From assembly GCF_049651805.1 (NCBI RefSeq), contig NZ_JBASCU010000017.1:124001-188000 (forward strand): a stretch of DNA of 64,000 nt. The letters run 5' to 3'. Position 1 is the stretch's first letter. Each line of letters starts with the position of its first letter. This stretch comes from Pseudolysinimonas_A sp049651805. GTDB lineage: Bacteria; Actinomycetota; Actinomycetes; Actinomycetales; Microbacteriaceae. Of the stretch, positions 61,982 to 64,000 are shown one piece after another. The position numbers were made by a program, and so were the translations under genes. The notes beneath the pieces were generated by a model that was not told the origin of the DNA, searched no databases, and saw only the letters and a list, made by a program, of their open reading frames with translations.

Positions 61982-62100
61982 GTCCGGCGGTGTCCTACTC
62001 TCCCACGAGGTCGCCCTCGCAGTACCATCGGCGCAGAAGGTCTTAGCTTCCGGGTTCGGAATGTGACCGGGCGTTTCCCCTTCGCTATGGCCGCCGTAAC
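61982..62100 (-). rRNA. rrf: 5S ribosomal RNA
   Basis: About 119 nt read leftwards. It starts GTTACGGCGGCCATAGCG, includes the conserved CCCGGTCACATTCCGAACC region, and ends GGACACCGCCGGAC; 5' and 3' ends pair to form helix I. It lies 3' of the 23S gene and before a strong terminator. End positions are good to a few bases. Confidence 0.95.
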
Positions 62101-62229
62101 ACTATTGACTTAGCTCTTCCACACCGGCTCGCCGCCTGAAAGGCGGGTAAACGATGCAGCCGACCGTACGTCGAGAGCTACAAGTGGACGCGAGCAGCAA
62201 TCTGTTTTCACAGACCATGCAAAACTGTG

Positions 62230-64000
<1,771 letters not shown>

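Overview
The window is GC-rich with dense, often 4-bp-overlapping genes. It carries actinobacterial families (DUF5997, DUF6153, HNH/DUF222, F510_1955-type proteins) and a chromosomal gene order (recN-pyrG-NUDIX-xerD-parA-scpA-scpB-rluB-tyrA-cmk-der) that point to a Gram-positive actinobacterium, most likely Microbacteriaceae. The right end runs into an rRNA operon read leftwards (partial 23S, then 5S and a strong terminator), so 16S lies outside the window.

Layout. 1-4.55 kb: a LacI regulator facing a family 42 beta-galactosidase and two sugar ABC permeases; the second permease is cut off abruptly. 4.6-8.4 kb: DUF5997 protein, LysR-type effector domain, ICMT-like methyltransferase, zinc alcohol dehydrogenase and a partner protein. 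8.8-11 kb: small accessory genes (SRPBCC, a possible PD-(D/E)XK fold, thioredoxin-like, AAA ATPase). 11.2-18.1 kb, leftward: a cytochrome c maturation/thiol redox operon (DUF6153-like, TlpA/ResA, Lgt, ResB, CcsB, DUF3105, CcdA). 18.3-29.5 kb, rightward: copper resistance (membrane protein, cupredoxin-CopA-YHS fusion, CsoR, DUF6153, DUF305, BNR-like lipoprotein, multicopper oxidase, CopB-like ATPase), with two near-identical CsoR-type operators. 29.7-38.08 kb: a translationally coupled carbon-metabolism operon (phosphoketolase, beta-phosphoglucomutase/GH65 fusion, archaeal-type GAPDH, EamA transporter, truncated UbiB kinase). 38.07-40.5 kb, leftward: SHOCT protein, secreted 188-aa protein, b6-like cytochrome b and a small membrane protein. 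40.8-45.7 kb: tRNA-Pro, HNH endonuclease, decayed UvrA-like pseudogene, MOSC protein, MetE-like protein, methyltransferase. 45.7-61.9 kb, leftward: core chromosomal genes for ribosome assembly, nucleotide metabolism, chromosome segregation and DNA repair.

The most interesting reading is that 11-40 kb is an acquired metal-stress island that combines copper export and oxidation with spare parts for copper-sensitive processes. These are cytochrome c maturation, a respiratory cytochrome b, a phosphoketolase route around glycolytic GAPDH, and a substitute type II GAPDH. This is inference from gene content. Two genes, the permease near 4.55 kb and UbiB near 38.08 kb, end abruptly and mark recombination scars or assembly joins.
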